In this document: positions 1 to 8,937 of the stretch, piece by piece | Layout: each line of letters opens with the position of its first letter | Position numbering within the stretch: the first letter of the stretch is position 1 | Origin: Antribacter gilvus | GTDB taxonomy: Bacteria; Actinomycetota; Actinomycetes; Actinomycetales; Cellulomonadaceae | Assembly (NCBI RefSeq): GCF_003946865.1 | Contig: NZ_QXTH01000004.1 | Span: forward strand, 353,860-417,859 | Direction of reading: 5' to 3' | Length of the DNA: 64,000 nucleotides | The notes under the pieces: model-generated | Database searches by the model: none | What the model saw: the letters and a program-made list of their open reading frames with translations, nothing else | Told to the model about the DNA's origin: nothing | Position numbers and translations under genes: made by a program

Positions 1-839
1 GTGCCGAACGGGTCGGCGGCGATCTCCGCGGCGAGCGCGTCCAGGATCCGCGCCAGCTCCTCGGCGGACGGGAAGCGGTGCGCAGGGTCCTTCTCGAGCA
101 TGCGGATGATCAGCTCGGACAGGCCGGGGTGCACGGACGACGGGAGCGGCGGCACGGGCGAGTTGACGTGCGCGATCGCGATGTCGACCGGGGTGCGCCC
201 GGTGAAGGGACGACGTCCGGCGGTTGCCTCGTAGGCCACGACGCCGAGGGCGTAGATGTCGGAGGCGCCGGTGGCCTGCTGCCCCACCGCCTGCTCGGGC
301 GAGAGGTACTGGGCGGTGCCCATCACCATGCCTGTGGCGGTCATCGGCACCTGGTTCTTGGCCACGGAGACGCCGAAGTCGGTGATCTTCACGGTGCCGG
401 AGTGCTCGAGCAGGATGTTGCCCGGCTTCACATCCCGGTGCACCACGTGCGCCAGGTGTGCGGCGTGCAGCCCGCGGGCCGTCTGCGACAGGATCGGGAG
501 CAGCCGGGCCGGGGCCAGGACCGGCTCGCGCTCGAGCAGGTCGGCCAGCGGCTCGCCGAGGACCAGCTCCATCACGAGGTAGCCGGCACCGCGCTCCTCG
601 CCGTAGTCGTACATCTGGGCGATGTTCCGGTGCACCAGCGCGGAGCTGTTGCGGGCCTCGGTCCGGAGGCGTCGCAGGAAGTCCTCGTTGCCCGTGTACT
701 CCTCGCGGAGCACCTTCACGGCGACCTCACGGCGCAGAGTGTCGTCCACCGCCACCCACACCTCGCCCATCCCACCGATGGCCAGGCGCCGCACGAGACG
801 GTAGCGCTCGCCCAGCCGCAGACCCTCGACCGGCCTCAT
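1..839 (-). CDS. pknA: Ser/Thr protein kinase, PknA-like (3' end outside window)
   Basis: This is the N-terminal 279 residues of a membrane-associated Hanks-type kinase that phosphorylates division and wall-synthesis proteins. Seen: glycine loop GGMGEV (22-27), ATP lysine in VAVK (Lys42), catalytic HRDVKPGN (Asp136), DFG (Asp154) and SPE in the activation segment. The ATG (839-837) overlaps the pbpA stop as ATGA, so it is translationally coupled. Its place directly after pbpA and the HRDVKPGN version favour PknA over PknB, whose gene usually follows. The juxtamembrane and sensor regions lie beyond base 1, so the subfamily is inferred from order and motif rather than from a PASTA domain. Confidence 0.9.
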   Translation of the reverse strand, partial: MRPVEGLRLGERYRLVRRLAIGGMGEVWVAVDDTLRREVAVKVLREEYTGNEDFLRRLRTEARNSSALVHRNIAQMYDYGEERGAGYLVMELVLGEPLADLLEREPVLAPARLLPILSQTARGLHAAHLAHVVHRDVKPGNILLEHSGTVKITDFGVSVAKNQVPMTATGMVMGTAQYLSPEQAVGQQATGASDIYALGVVAYEATAGRRPFTGRTPVDIAIAHVNSPVPPLPSSVHPGLSELIIRMLEKDPAHRFPSAEELARILDALAAEIAADPFG

Positions 840-2323
840 GGTGCGAGCACCGCCTCGATGACCGCGCGTGCGACGGGGGAGGCCAGCCGGCCACCGGTGG
901 TCTCGTCGGTGCTCTGGCCCTCCTTCTCGAGCACGACCGCCACGGCGACCTGCGGCGCGTCGGCCGGGGCGAAGGCGGTGAACCACAGCGTGGTCGGCTC
1001 CCCCTGGCCGTTCTGCGCGGTGCCGGTCTTCCCGGCGACCTGCACGCCCGGGATCTGGGCCGACGTGCCGGAGCCGTCGTTCACCACGGCGAGCATCATC
1101 TGGGTGAGAGCCTCGGCCGTGGACCCCGACACCGACGTCTTGAGCCGGCGGGGGGTCGCCTCCTGGATCACCGCGGTGTCGCTGTCCCGGACTGCCTGGA
1201 CGAGGTAGGGCTCCATGAGCTCGCCGTCGTTCGCGATCGCCGCGGCGATCATGGCGACCTGCAGCGGAGTCGCCACCACGTCCCGCTGTCCGATCGCCGA
1301 CTGGGCGAGGATCGCCGCGTCGGGAAGGGAGTCCTGGACGACGCTCTCGGCGGTCGACAGCGGGATCTCGAGGCGCTGGTTGAAGCCGAAGCTCTCCGCC
1401 TGGTCGCGGAGGGCGTCCTCGCCGAGGTCGACGCCCAGCTTGCCGAAGGCGGTGTTGCAGCTGATGCGCAGGGCGTCGAGGAGCGACATCCGGTCGGTCG
1501 GCGAGCACGCGGCGTTGCCGAAGTTGGGCATGTGGTAGTCGACGCTCGGCATCGGCTGGTACGTGCGCGGCGCGTCGATCTCCGTGTCGGCCGTATACCG
1601 CCCGGTCTCGAGGGCCGCGGCGGCGGTGACCAGCTTGAACGTGGATCCGGGCGGGAAGGTGGCCCGGGTGGCCCGGTTGATGAGCGGTCCGTACGGGCTG
1701 CCCTCGACCGGCGCGTTCAGCAGGGCGGTGTAGGCCGCGGACGCGTCCGCGCTCGAGAAGATCGACAGCGGGTTCGGGTCGAAGGACGGCTTGGAGACCA
1801 TCGCCAGGATCTTGCCGGTCGACGGCTCGATCGCCACGACGGCACCACGCCGGTCCCCGAGGGCGTCCCAGGCTGCGCGCTGGACGGCCGGGTCGATCGT
1901 GAGCTCGACCGACGAGCCCTGCACCTCTTCGCCCGTGATGAGGTTCTGCAGACGGTCGAGCCAGAGGGAGTCGGCCTGACCGGACAGGAACGAGTTCTCG
2001 GCGTTCTCGATCCCCGTGGATCCGTTGACGATCGAGTAGAAGCCGGTGACGGGCGCGTAGAGCTCCGCGATCGCAGGGTCTCCGCCGCCGTACACCCGCC
2101 GGTAGGCGCACACGTCGTCGACGGGGGTGGAGACCACGATGGACTCGCCGCCCACGACGATGGGGCCACGGAGGTTGCAGTAGTCGGCGTAGATCTTGCG
2201 GGTGTTCCGGGTGTCGCCGCTGAGGCTCTCAGCCTGGACGAACTGGATCCACGTGGTGGACACCATGAGGGCCAGGAACATGGCCATGACCACCGTGGAC
2301 ATGCGGCGGAGCGTCGTGTTCAC
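836..2323 (-). CDS. pbpA: Penicillin-binding protein PbpA (class B transpeptidase)
   Basis: A 495-aa class B PBP cross-linking peptidoglycan with its partner glycosyltransferase RodA. Seen: one N-terminal membrane anchor (about 9-30), an extracytoplasmic pedestal, and the transpeptidase domain with active-site STFK (Ser227, Lys230), SCN (288-290) and KTG (432-434). Length is normal for actinobacterial PbpA. The start ATG overlaps the rodA stop by 4 nt and the stop overlaps the kinase start, so the gene sits in the middle of a tightly coupled operon fhaA-fhaB-pstP-rodA-pbpA-pknA. It acts on the outer face of the membrane in elongation or septation. Confidence 0.95.
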   Translation of the reverse strand: MNTTLRRMSTVVMAMFLALMVSTTWIQFVQAESLSGDTRNTRKIYADYCNLRGPIVVGGESIVVSTPVDDVCAYRRVYGGGDPAIAELYAPVTGFYSIVNGSTGIENAENSFLSGQADSLWLDRLQNLITGEEVQGSSVELTIDPAVQRAAWDALGDRRGAVVAIEPSTGKILAMVSKPSFDPNPLSIFSSADASAAYTALLNAPVEGSPYGPLINRATRATFPPGSTFKLVTAAAALETGRYTADTEIDAPRTYQPMPSVDYHMPNFGNAACSPTDRMSLLDALRISCNTAFGKLGVDLGEDALRDQAESFGFNQRLEIPLSTAESVVQDSLPDAAILAQSAIGQRDVVATPLQVAMIAAAIANDGELMEPYLVQAVRDSDTAVIQEATPRRLKTSVSGSTAEALTQMMLAVVNDGSGTSAQIPGVQVAGKTGTAQNGQGEPTTLWFTAFAPADAPQVAVAVVLEKEGQSTDETTGGRLASPVARAVIEAVLAP

Positions 2324-3960
2324 CAGGGACCTGCCTCTCGCGCCGGACCGTCGGTCGTGGGGGTCGCGCCGCTCGGGGCGTCACCGGACGTGCCCGGCGC
2401 CGGGATGACTGTGGTCATCTCGTCCGAGCCGACGGGCGGCGGCGCGCCGGTCCCGGACCCGGACACCGGAACGACGCCGCCGGACCCGCCGGAGACGGGG
2501 AGCGCGCTGGTCGCGGGGGTCGCCCCGGTCGCCGTGCCGTCCTGGTGTCCCACGGTCACCGGGGCGGGTCCGGCGAGCTGGCCGCGCATGGGCAGCGCGG
2601 ACGGACGGCGTGCGGCGTCGGACATCCGCAGCAGCAGGGCCACGACGATCCAGTTGGCGAGGAACGACGACCCGCCCTGGGCCAGGAACGGCATGGTCAG
2701 GCCGGTCAGCGGGATGACGCGGGTGATGCCGCCCACCACCACGAACAGCTGGAGCGCCATGACGAACGCGAGACCGCCGGCGAGGAGCTTGCCGAACCCG
2801 TCACGCACGCCCAGCGCCGTGCGGAGACCGCGCTCGACGATCAGCAGATAGACGAGCAGGACCCCGAGCAGCCCGGTGAGCCCGACCTGCTCGCCGAGGG
2901 ACGCATAGATGTAGTCGGAGAAGGCGAAGGGGATGAGGCGCGGCATGCCCTCGCCCCAGCCGGCACCGAAGAGGCCACCGTTCGCCAGGCCGAACAGGCC
3001 CTGGACCACCTGGTACGAGCCGCCCGGGTCGCGTTCGTAGATATCCTTCTCGAACGGCGTGAGCCAGATGTCCACCCGCGCCTGGACGTGGCCGAAGATC
3101 GACCACGCCAGGACAGCGCCACCGGCGAACATGATCAGACCGATGATCACCCAGGCACCGCGCTCGGTGGCGAGGTAGAGCATCCCGACGAAGAGGCCGA
3201 AGAACAGCAGCGACGTGCCGAGGTCCTTCTGGAACACGAGCACGGCGAGCGACACGGCCCAGACGATCAGGATGGGCCCGAGGTCACGGGCGCGGGGAAG
3301 CTGAAGCCCGAGCACCTTCCGGCCGGCCAGGGCGAGGGTGTCGCGGTTGGTCACGAGGTAGCCCGCGAAGAACACGGCGAACGCGATCTTGGCGAACTCG
3401 GCGGGCTGCAGCGAGAAGCCGAACAGGTTGATCCAGATCCGGGCGCCGTGGATCTCGATGCCGATGGGATCCGGGAGCAGCGGCAGCAGCACCAGGACGA
3501 TGCCCGCGATCATGGCCGTGTACGTGTATCGCCGCAGGTTGCGATGGTCGTTGATGATCCACAGCACAGCGAGGGCGACGGCCATGCTCAGGCACATCCA
3601 CATGAAGTGACGCGCGGGGTCGGCGTCCGCCATGGACTTGTAGCCGGTCAGCTTCAGCGACAGGATCGTCGCGAGGCCGATCCCGTTGAGCAGCACGACG
3701 GCGGGCAGGATCACCTGGTCCGCGTACGGCGCGCGGAACCGCAGCACGATGTGCGCGCCGAGGGAGAGGCCGGTGAGTCCGAGGCTGTACGCCCAGAACC
3801 CGGGCGGGAGCCCGTCGACCATGGTGATCCCCACCATGGCCAGCGCCCCCATGGACAGCACGAGGGCGACGACCAGCAGCGTCGCCTCGGCGGCGCGCCC
3901 GGGGCGGCGCTCGTCGGTCTGCAGCAGGCCGGGGGCGGCGCCTGTCGTCACGGCGCTCAT
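2320..3960 (-). CDS. rodA: RodA/FtsW-family peptidoglycan glycosyltransferase
   Basis: A 546-aa SEDS-family polytopic membrane protein polymerising lipid II into glycan strands, working with the adjacent PbpA. Seen: about ten to twelve hydrophobic helices through residue ~450, typical SEDS sequence in the middle loops (for example FQKDLGTSLL and the region around GGSSFLANW), then a ~95-residue cytoplasmic tail rich in Thr, Pro, Gly and Ala. The tail is likely disordered and may be a phosphorylation platform for the operon kinases; that is inference. ATGA overlaps tie it to pstP upstream and pbpA downstream. Gene order makes RodA a better name than FtsW, which normally sits in the dcw cluster. 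Confidence 0.93.
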   Translation of the reverse strand: MSAVTTGAAPGLLQTDERRPGRAAEATLLVVALVLSMGALAMVGITMVDGLPPGFWAYSLGLTGLSLGAHIVLRFRAPYADQVILPAVVLLNGIGLATILSLKLTGYKSMADADPARHFMWMCLSMAVALAVLWIINDHRNLRRYTYTAMIAGIVLVLLPLLPDPIGIEIHGARIWINLFGFSLQPAEFAKIAFAVFFAGYLVTNRDTLALAGRKVLGLQLPRARDLGPILIVWAVSLAVLVFQKDLGTSLLFFGLFVGMLYLATERGAWVIIGLIMFAGGAVLAWSIFGHVQARVDIWLTPFEKDIYERDPGGSYQVVQGLFGLANGGLFGAGWGEGMPRLIPFAFSDYIYASLGEQVGLTGLLGVLLVYLLIVERGLRTALGVRDGFGKLLAGGLAFVMALQLFVVVGGITRVIPLTGLTMPFLAQGGSSFLANWIVVALLLRMSDAARRPSALPMRGQLAGPAPVTVGHQDGTATGATPATSALPVSGGSGGVVPVSGSGTGAPPPVGSDEMTTVIPAPGTSGDAPSGATPTTDGPAREAGPW

Positions 3961-5381
3961 CCCGTCGGCCCCTGGGTACCGGCGGACGCGGCCGGCGAGG
4001 GTGATGCGGAGGGGGACGCGGTGCCCGTCGGCGTCGGGCTGCTGGACGGTTCGGTCGCCGGCTCTTCCTCGCTCGCGACGAGCTGCTCCACCCGGCTCCG
4101 CGCGTCCTCGTGCGACGACGCGCGGATGGTCTTGTCGACGCTGTCGGCGATGAAGGCCGGCAGGTCGGAGACCTGGGTGCCCGTGAGCTCGATCGGCGTG
4201 GACAGGGTGATCGGGCCGACGGTCGCCGGGATGCCCCGGAAGATCGCGACCTGACCGTCGTGCTCACCGATGTAGTACTGGCCCTGCGTCCACCGGTAGC
4301 CCGCCCAGCCGGCCACGGCCAGCCCGCCGACCAGCAGCAGGACTCCGAGCACGGTCAGCCAGGGACGCTTCCTGGCAGTGGGCCGTGCGTCGTCGTCGTC
4401 CGCCTCGGGCTCGGCGGCCAGGTCGCCGTCAGCGGCGGGCTGGAGGTCGTTCGCGTCCTCCTGCTCGGCGACGGCGACAGCCACGCCACCACCTACCGCC
4501 TCGGCGCCGGTGCCCTCCGGTGCCGCGGGGGCGCCCGCGGGCGTCACGCCGCCGCCGTTCGGGTCGATGCTCATGCCGTGACCGACGCCCGCGAGGGATG
4601 CCGAGCCCACGACGAGGGGGGTGCGGCCCGGCTCGGCGGCGACAGCGCCCTCGGGGTCGTCGACGACGTCGGCGACGATCACCGTGATGTTGTCTGTGCT
4701 GCCGGACCGCATCGCGAGCGACACGAGCCGCTCGACGGCGTCCGACGGTTCGGGTGTGGACGTGAGGATCTCGGTGATCTGCTCCAGCGGGACGAAGCCG
4801 GAGAGGCCGTCGGAGCAGAGCATCCACCGGTCACCCGGGCGGGCCTCACGGACCGACATGTCCGGGGTGAGGTCGAGGTCGAAGTCGCCGAGCACCCGCA
4901 TGACGACGTTGCGCTGCGGGTGGTGCTCGGCCTCGTCCGGGGAGATGCGGCCCGTGTCGACGAGATGCTGCACGAACGTGTGGTCGACGGTGACCTGCGT
5001 CAGGAGGCCGTCGCGCATCAGGTAGGCCCGGGAGTCGCCGAGGTGGGCCATCGCGAGCGTGTTGCCGGTGCGGAGGAGCGCCGTGACGGTGGTGCCCATC
5101 CCGGCGAGGTCGGGGCTGGCGACGGTGGCCCGGACGAGGTCCTGGCGTGCCTGGTCGACGGTCTGCTCGAGGTCCGTCAGGGCCTGCTCGGGCCCGTGGT
5201 CGGGCCGGTCGAGCGGGGCGAGCGCCGCCACGGTCAGCGCGGAGGCGACGTCGCCTCCGGCATGGCCGCCCATCCCGTCCGCGACGACGAGGAGGTTGGG
5301 TCCGGCGTAGGCCGAGTCCTGGTTGTTGGAGCGGACGAGTCCGACGTCGGAACGCGCGGCGAAGCGCAAGGTCACGGTCAC
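3957..5381 (-). CDS. pstP: PP2C-family Ser/Thr phosphatase PstP
   Basis: A 474-aa metal-dependent phosphatase that reverses phosphorylation by the operon kinases. Seen: the PP2C core (1-240) with RSNNQDSA, VADGMGGHAGG, HLGDSRAYL, LCSDGLSGFV and a DNIT motif that supply the metal-binding aspartates; an acidic, Ala/Gly-rich linker; one transmembrane helix near 345-365; and an extracytoplasmic segment ending in a Ser/Thr/Pro-rich tail. This is the usual PstP layout. It overlaps rodA by 4 nt and follows fhaB by 7 nt. Expected to sit in the inner leaflet with its catalytic domain in the cytoplasm. Confidence 0.95.
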   Translation of the reverse strand: MTVTLRFAARSDVGLVRSNNQDSAYAGPNLLVVADGMGGHAGGDVASALTVAALAPLDRPDHGPEQALTDLEQTVDQARQDLVRATVASPDLAGMGTTVTALLRTGNTLAMAHLGDSRAYLMRDGLLTQVTVDHTFVQHLVDTGRISPDEAEHHPQRNVVMRVLGDFDLDLTPDMSVREARPGDRWMLCSDGLSGFVPLEQITEILTSTPEPSDAVERLVSLAMRSGSTDNITVIVADVVDDPEGAVAAEPGRTPLVVGSASLAGVGHGMSIDPNGGGVTPAGAPAAPEGTGAEAVGGGVAVAVAEQEDANDLQPAADGDLAAEPEADDDDARPTARKRPWLTVLGVLLLVGGLAVAGWAGYRWTQGQYYIGEHDGQVAIFRGIPATVGPITLSTPIELTGTQVSDLPAFIADSVDKTIRASSHEDARSRVEQLVASEEEPATEPSSSPTPTGTASPSASPSPAASAGTQGPTG

Positions 5382-5388
5382 GTGGTGG

Positions 5389-5892
5389 TCATCCCTGGAG
5401 CTCGACGACGGACTGGCCGATCTGCACGCCGACCCCGGGTGCCAGCGGCACGACGCCGTGGATGGGCTGCTCTCCGATGAACGTCCCGTTCGTGGACCCG
5501 AGGTCTTCGACGTACCACTGGCCGCCCTGCGGGAAGATGCGGGCGTGGCGCGACGACGAGTAGTCGTCGTCGAGCACCAGCGTGCAGCTGGGTGCGCGGC
5601 CGATGAGGATCGCCGACGAGGTCAGCGGGATCGTGGTGCCCGTCAGCGGGCCCGCGACGACGACGAGCCGGTGGGGGCCCGTCCGCTGAGCGGGGCGCGC
5701 AGGTCCGGCGGCCGGGGCGGGCATGCCGGCCGGCGCCGGGCCCGGCCCGTCGGGACGCGGCCGACGGCGCGGGGTGGCCGGCGCCCGGGGACCGGAGAGG
5801 TCACGCCGGAGTACGGCCACCGCGGAGAGCACGAACACCCACAGCAGCACCAGGTAACCCAGCCGCAGCAGGGTGAGCGTGAGCTCGTTCAT
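5389..5892 (-). CDS. fhaB: FHA-domain protein FhaB/FipA-like
   Basis: A 167-aa protein with one N-terminal transmembrane helix (about 5-27), a Pro/Ala/Arg linker, and a C-terminal FHA phosphothreonine-binding domain (about 78-160). The domain shows the expected GR, SSxRHA and STNGT signatures. FhaB proteins recruit phosphorylated kinase substrates to the division or elongation machinery. It lies between fhaA (9 nt upstream) and pstP (7 nt downstream) in the same operon, the conserved order in Actinobacteria. Confidence 0.92.
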   Translation of the reverse strand: MNELTLTLLRLGYLVLLWVFVLSAVAVLRRDLSGPRAPATPRRRPRPDGPGPAPAGMPAPAAGPARPAQRTGPHRLVVVAGPLTGTTIPLTSSAILIGRAPSCTLVLDDDYSSSRHARIFPQGGQWYVEDLGSTNGTFIGEQPIHGVVPLAPGVGVQIGQSVVELQG

Positions 5893-5901
5893 GGTGGTGG
5901 A

Positions 5902-6618
5902 TCACCACTCCTCGTTCTCGGCGCCCGCCGACTGGCCGGTCCAGAACATGATCCTGGTGCGTCCGATGGTGAGCGTGTTGCCGTCCAGCAGCGTCGCTGC
6001 CGGGACCTGGTGGCCCTCCACGTACAACCCGTTGGTGGAGCCGAGGTCCGTGGCGATCACACCGTCCGGGGTGACCCGGATCTCGAGGTGACGGCGGGAG
6101 ACCCCGGGGTCGTCCACCACGATGTCGGCCTCGGCGTCCCGGCCGATCACCGTCACGGGTCCCGTGAGGAGATAGCGCTGGCCGTCGATGTCGATCAGCG
6201 GGTGGCGGACGCTCGGGCTCGCCGAGGTGGCCGGCGCGACATTTCCTTGCACGCTGCGGGAGCGTACCTGGAAGCGGCCGGGCACCAGCTCGTACTTCTC
6301 GTCGAACGTCACGCTCACCGGGCCCACGAAGGCGTAGTGCTGGGTCGCGGCGTACGCGGTGAGGTTCTGCGCGAGCTCGTCCGCGAGCGTCTGCGCGCCC
6401 CAGGCCTCGATCTGCGCGAAGTCGTCGGGTGACAGCTCGATCGTGTACTCGTTCGGCGCGACGGTGCGGTCCCGCCCGACAACGGCGGCACGGTCGTCCA
6501 GCTCCTTCCGGAGCCGGCTCGCCAGCTCGACGGGCTTCACCTCGCCACGGCCTACCTTGGCGAACGCGTTGTTCATCATGCGCTCCACGCTCTTCTCGAA
6601 GCGATCCAGGGCGCCCAT
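5902..6618 (-). CDS. fhaA: FHA-domain protein FhaA (DUF3662 + FHA)
   Basis: First gene of the operon, 238 aa. Seen: N-terminal FhaA_N/DUF3662 domain (about 1-125) and a C-terminal FHA domain (about 155-235) with IGRDAEADIV, SRRHLE and STNG phosphothreonine-pocket motifs. It is shorter than mycobacterial FhaA because the linker is brief. A strong Shine-Dalgarno (AAAGGAGGTG on the minus strand) precedes the ATG at 6618. FhaA docks onto phosphorylated MviN and PknB in mycobacteria; the same adaptor role is inferred here. The operon promoter should lie in 6619-6690, which contains the AT-rich stretch around TATACGATC on the minus strand. Confidence 0.93.
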   Translation of the reverse strand: MGALDRFEKSVERMMNNAFAKVGRGEVKPVELASRLRKELDDRAAVVGRDRTVAPNEYTIELSPDDFAQIEAWGAQTLADELAQNLTAYAATQHYAFVGPVSVTFDEKYELVPGRFQVRSRSVQGNVAPATSASPSVRHPLIDIDGQRYLLTGPVTVIGRDAEADIVVDDPGVSRRHLEIRVTPDGVIATDLGSTNGLYVEGHQVPAATLLDGNTLTIGRTRIMFWTGQSAGAENEEW

Positions 6619-6906
6619 GCCACCTCCTTTCTATGGTCTGCAGTCGCATGGCAGACTACCTAGATCGTATAGATCGACGAGGCACCACGGGCTTGAATCC
6701 TGTGGATGTCCTGCAGATCTTCTCGAATCCTCCGGGTGGCGACAGTGGGCGGACTCGCACGCTACCGTGCCGCGCCGCGCGGCAGAACCACCTGCCTGCC
6801 GGAGAACTACCCATCGAGGGTGAACCTACCGAGCACGGGTGCGCCCTGCGTCCCGAGGTATCGATTCGGGATCGGGCCTCGGACCGTGCTAGTCTCCATC
6901 AGCAGC
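6619..6906. other. Intergenic region between fhaA operon and tRNA-Leu
   Basis: About 290 bp without a gene. It holds the fhaA ribosome binding site next to 6619, an AT-rich GATC-tatac-GATC inverted repeat at 6662-6675 that probably belongs to the operon promoter, and the tRNA promoter at the right edge, where TAGTCT at 6890-6895 fits a -10 box. I see no coding potential in between. Confidence 0.5.
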
Positions 6907-6990
6907 GCGCGAGTGGCGGAATAGGCAGACGCGCACGGTTCAGGTCCGTGTGCCCGAAAGGGCGTGGGGGTTCAACTCCCCCCTCGCGCA
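6907..6990 (+). tRNA. leuX-like: tRNA-Leu (anticodon CAG)
   Basis: An 84-nt class II tRNA. The acceptor arms GCGCGAG (6907-6913) and CTCGCGC (6983-6989) pair perfectly, followed by discriminator A. The anticodon stem CACGG/CCGTG encloses TTCAGGT with CAG at 6941-6943. There is a long variable arm and a GGGGG-TTCAACT-CCCCC T arm. CCA is not encoded. CUG is the commonest Leu codon in a genome this GC-rich. The symbol only indicates the type. Confidence 0.97.
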
Positions 6991-7022
6991 CATCAGGTAG
7001 TTCCCCGCCAGGGCTACCAGCC

Positions 7023-7062
7023 ACGAAGCCCCCGACAGGGTCACCCCGGTCGGGGGCTTCGT
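7023..7062 (+). terminator. Strong hairpin terminator after tRNA-Leu
   Basis: A perfect 14-bp stem (7023-7036 with 7049-7062, ACGAAGCCCCCGAC paired with its complement) around a 12-nt loop, 32 nt past the tRNA. The stem is followed by GTCGTTCC rather than a clean T run, as is common in high-GC Actinobacteria. Confidence 0.85.
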
Positions 7063-7127
7063 CGTTCCCGGGAAGGCCCGCACCGGCGTGTCACCGGCGG
7101 GCCCCGGCATACGTCACAATCTCCTCC

Positions 7128-7973
7128 ATGCTCGACGTCTCGCTCGCCCCACCTCCGGCGCCTGACGCGCCGTTCGAGGATCACATCGCCTGGGCCCGCA
7201 CCGCACCGGTGACGCCCGCGACCCCCGCCACCCTCTTCCCGGACGGGCTGGAGGCGACCCCGGTCGCCGGCCGGCTCGCCGAGGACCCTCCGCCGTGGGA
7301 CTACCCGGCCCTTGCCAAGGACCTCGTCACCGGCGCGGGCGGGTCCGTGCTCGACGTCGGTACCGGTGACGGCGAGCTGTTCGCCGGCCTGGCGCCGCTG
7401 CCCGCCGGCTCCGCCGCGACGGAGAGCGGCCACACGTTCCTGGCGGCCCGGCGCCGCCTCGAGCCGCTCGGCGTGGACGTGCGACAGGTCCAGGCGTCGG
7501 CCGGGGAGGTCCTGCTGCCGTTCTTCGACGCCCGCTACTCCGTGGTGCTCAGCAGGTTCGGTGCGTTCGACCCCGTCGAGGTGGCCCGCGTCCTGGCGCC
7601 CGGCGGCACGTTCTGCACCGAGCAGATCGACAGCCGGGACGGCATCGGCGTCGCGAAGGCACTGGGTCTGCCGCTGCCGTGGGACCCGGACGACGTGACC
7701 GTGGACGTGATCGCGGACAGCCTCGTGGACTCGGGCCTCGAGGTGGCCGAGGCGAAGGAGCACGCCGGGACGCGCACCTTCAAGGATCTCGCGACGGTGC
7801 TCTGGTACCTGCGCGTCGCCACGTGGCTGGTGCCGGGGCTCGCGTACCTGACCCCGGCCGCCGTCGCCCGGCACGAGGCCGGTCTCCGGGCCCTGCACCT
7901 CCGGTTCGCCGCGGGGCACGAGCTCGTCGACGAGGCGCCCCGGATCCTGGTGACGGCCCGCAAGCCGGCCTAG
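7128..7973 (+). CDS. SAM-dependent methyltransferase
   Basis: A 281-aa class I methyltransferase. Motif I VLDVGTGDGE lies near residues 75-84 and the Rossmann-type fold continues to about 215, ending in a helical C-terminal segment. Substrate unknown; the closest recognisable relatives are generic methyltransferase domain 11/25 proteins. The ATG at 7128 is preceded by CACAAT 7 nt upstream, suggesting a leaderless transcript; a longer reading frame upstream runs through the tRNA and is not real. It stands alone, convergent with the hydrolase gene that follows. Confidence 0.8.
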   Translation: MLDVSLAPPPAPDAPFEDHIAWARTAPVTPATPATLFPDGLEATPVAGRLAEDPPPWDYPALAKDLVTGAGGSVLDVGTGDGELFAGLAPLPAGSAATESGHTFLAARRRLEPLGVDVRQVQASAGEVLLPFFDARYSVVLSRFGAFDPVEVARVLAPGGTFCTEQIDSRDGIGVAKALGLPLPWDPDDVTVDVIADSLVDSGLEVAEAKEHAGTRTFKDLATVLWYLRVATWLVPGLAYLTPAAVARHEAGLRALHLRFAAGHELVDEAPRILVTARKPA

Positions 7974-7990
7974 GCGGCCGTCGAGCCGGC

Positions 7991-8812
7991 CTAGGCGGTC
8001 GTCAGGCCCGCGACGAACTGCGCGAGCACGGGCGCGAGGACCGCCGGGTCGGCGTCGTGCCCCTGGTCTGCCAGGGTGACGCGGCGCGCCCGCGGGAGGA
8101 CGCCGGCGAGGGACGCGGCGGCGGCGCCCATCAGCGCGGGGCTCGCGCCGCCGTCGGCCACCAGGACGGGCTGGGTGATCTCCGCCCAGCGTGCGGCGAG
8201 CGGCCGCGGGCCCGCGGTGATCGCGGCCATGACCCGGCCGTCGTAACCGATGGTGGGGGCGATCGTCTCGAGCGTCTCCCAGCTCGGCGACCGGCGCATG
8301 CCCGCGACGTACCGGCGCGGCATGCCCAGGAGGTCGAGGAAGACCTCGACGGCGGCGCCGGGGTCGCCCGCTGCGACGCAGCCCTCCACGGCGGTGACGT
8401 GCCGCAGGTCCGGCGGCGCCACGTCCGAGACGTCGTGGGGCGGCGCGTAGACCACCACGGCCCGGACGCGGACCGGCCCGAGGTCGGCTGCGGCGCGGAG
8501 CGCCAGGAACGACCCGGACGAGAGGCCGAGCAGCACCGCGCCCTCGGGGGCAGCGCTCTCCAGGACCGCCAGGACGTCCTCGACCTCGCGCTCGACGGCG
8601 TACGGCGGGGTGTCGGAGCTCGCCCCCCGGCCGCGGCGGTCGTAACGGACCACCCGCAGACCCTGCGCGAAACCCGCCAGCGCGACCATGCTCGGGAGCC
8701 GGTGGCACAGCTCGCCGTCGACCACCACGACCCCCGTTCCCGTCCCCGTGACGTCGTACGCGATGGTGGTGCCGTCGGCCGAGCGGGTGGTCGCGTCGGT
8801 GGTCGTGGGCAT
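7991..8812 (-). CDS. Alpha/beta hydrolase
   Basis: A 273-aa alpha/beta-hydrolase fold protein. Seen: an oxyanion region near residue 30, the strand YDRRGRGAS, the nucleophile elbow GLSSGS (Ser near 98), and a late His in DQGHD. No signal peptide, so cytoplasmic. Substrate cannot be read from sequence; Hydrolase_6/epoxide-hydrolase-like esterases are the nearest group. A GAGGAG ribosome binding site precedes the ATG. It ends 17 bp from the methyltransferase stop in a convergent arrangement and shares its upstream region with the short leaderless ORF at 8938. Confidence 0.78.
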   Translation of the reverse strand: MPTTTDATTRSADGTTIAYDVTGTGTGVVVVDGELCHRLPSMVALAGFAQGLRVVRYDRRGRGASSDTPPYAVEREVEDVLAVLESAAPEGAVLLGLSSGSFLALRAAADLGPVRVRAVVVYAPPHDVSDVAPPDLRHVTAVEGCVAAGDPGAAVEVFLDLLGMPRRYVAGMRRSPSWETLETIAPTIGYDGRVMAAITAGPRPLAARWAEITQPVLVADGGASPALMGAAAASLAGVLPRARRVTLADQGHDADPAVLAPVLAQFVAGLTTA

Positions 8813-8899
8813 GGGCTCTCCTCGGCTCGGGGTCCGCTCTCCTACGGGGTGGACCGCAGCAGGGCCGCGGAGTCATCGGTTCGCCGTCGGAAAAAGACC

Positions 8900-8928
8900 T
8901 TGGCGGCCCGCGGGGACGCGCGTAGGTT
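8900..8928 (+). promoter_or_regulatory. Sigma-70-type promoter for a short leaderless transcript
   Basis: TTGGCG at 8900-8905 and TAGGTT at 8923-8928, separated by exactly 17 nt. Transcription would start near 8935, next to an ATG at 8938. It is among the best-spaced -35/-10 pairs in the window and drives no ordinary gene. Confidence 0.6.
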
Positions 8929-8937
8929 CGGGGGCAC

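Noticed and set aside
458..2851. Very long plus-strand frame antisense to pknA, pbpA and rodA
   Set aside because: High-GC antisense shadow: Arg/Pro/Gly-rich, no motif, and opposite to three clear conserved genes.
6429..7127. Long open frame upstream of the methyltransferase, crossing tRNA-Leu
   Set aside because: It passes through a perfect tRNA and terminator and overlaps fhaA antisense; the real start is ATG 7128.
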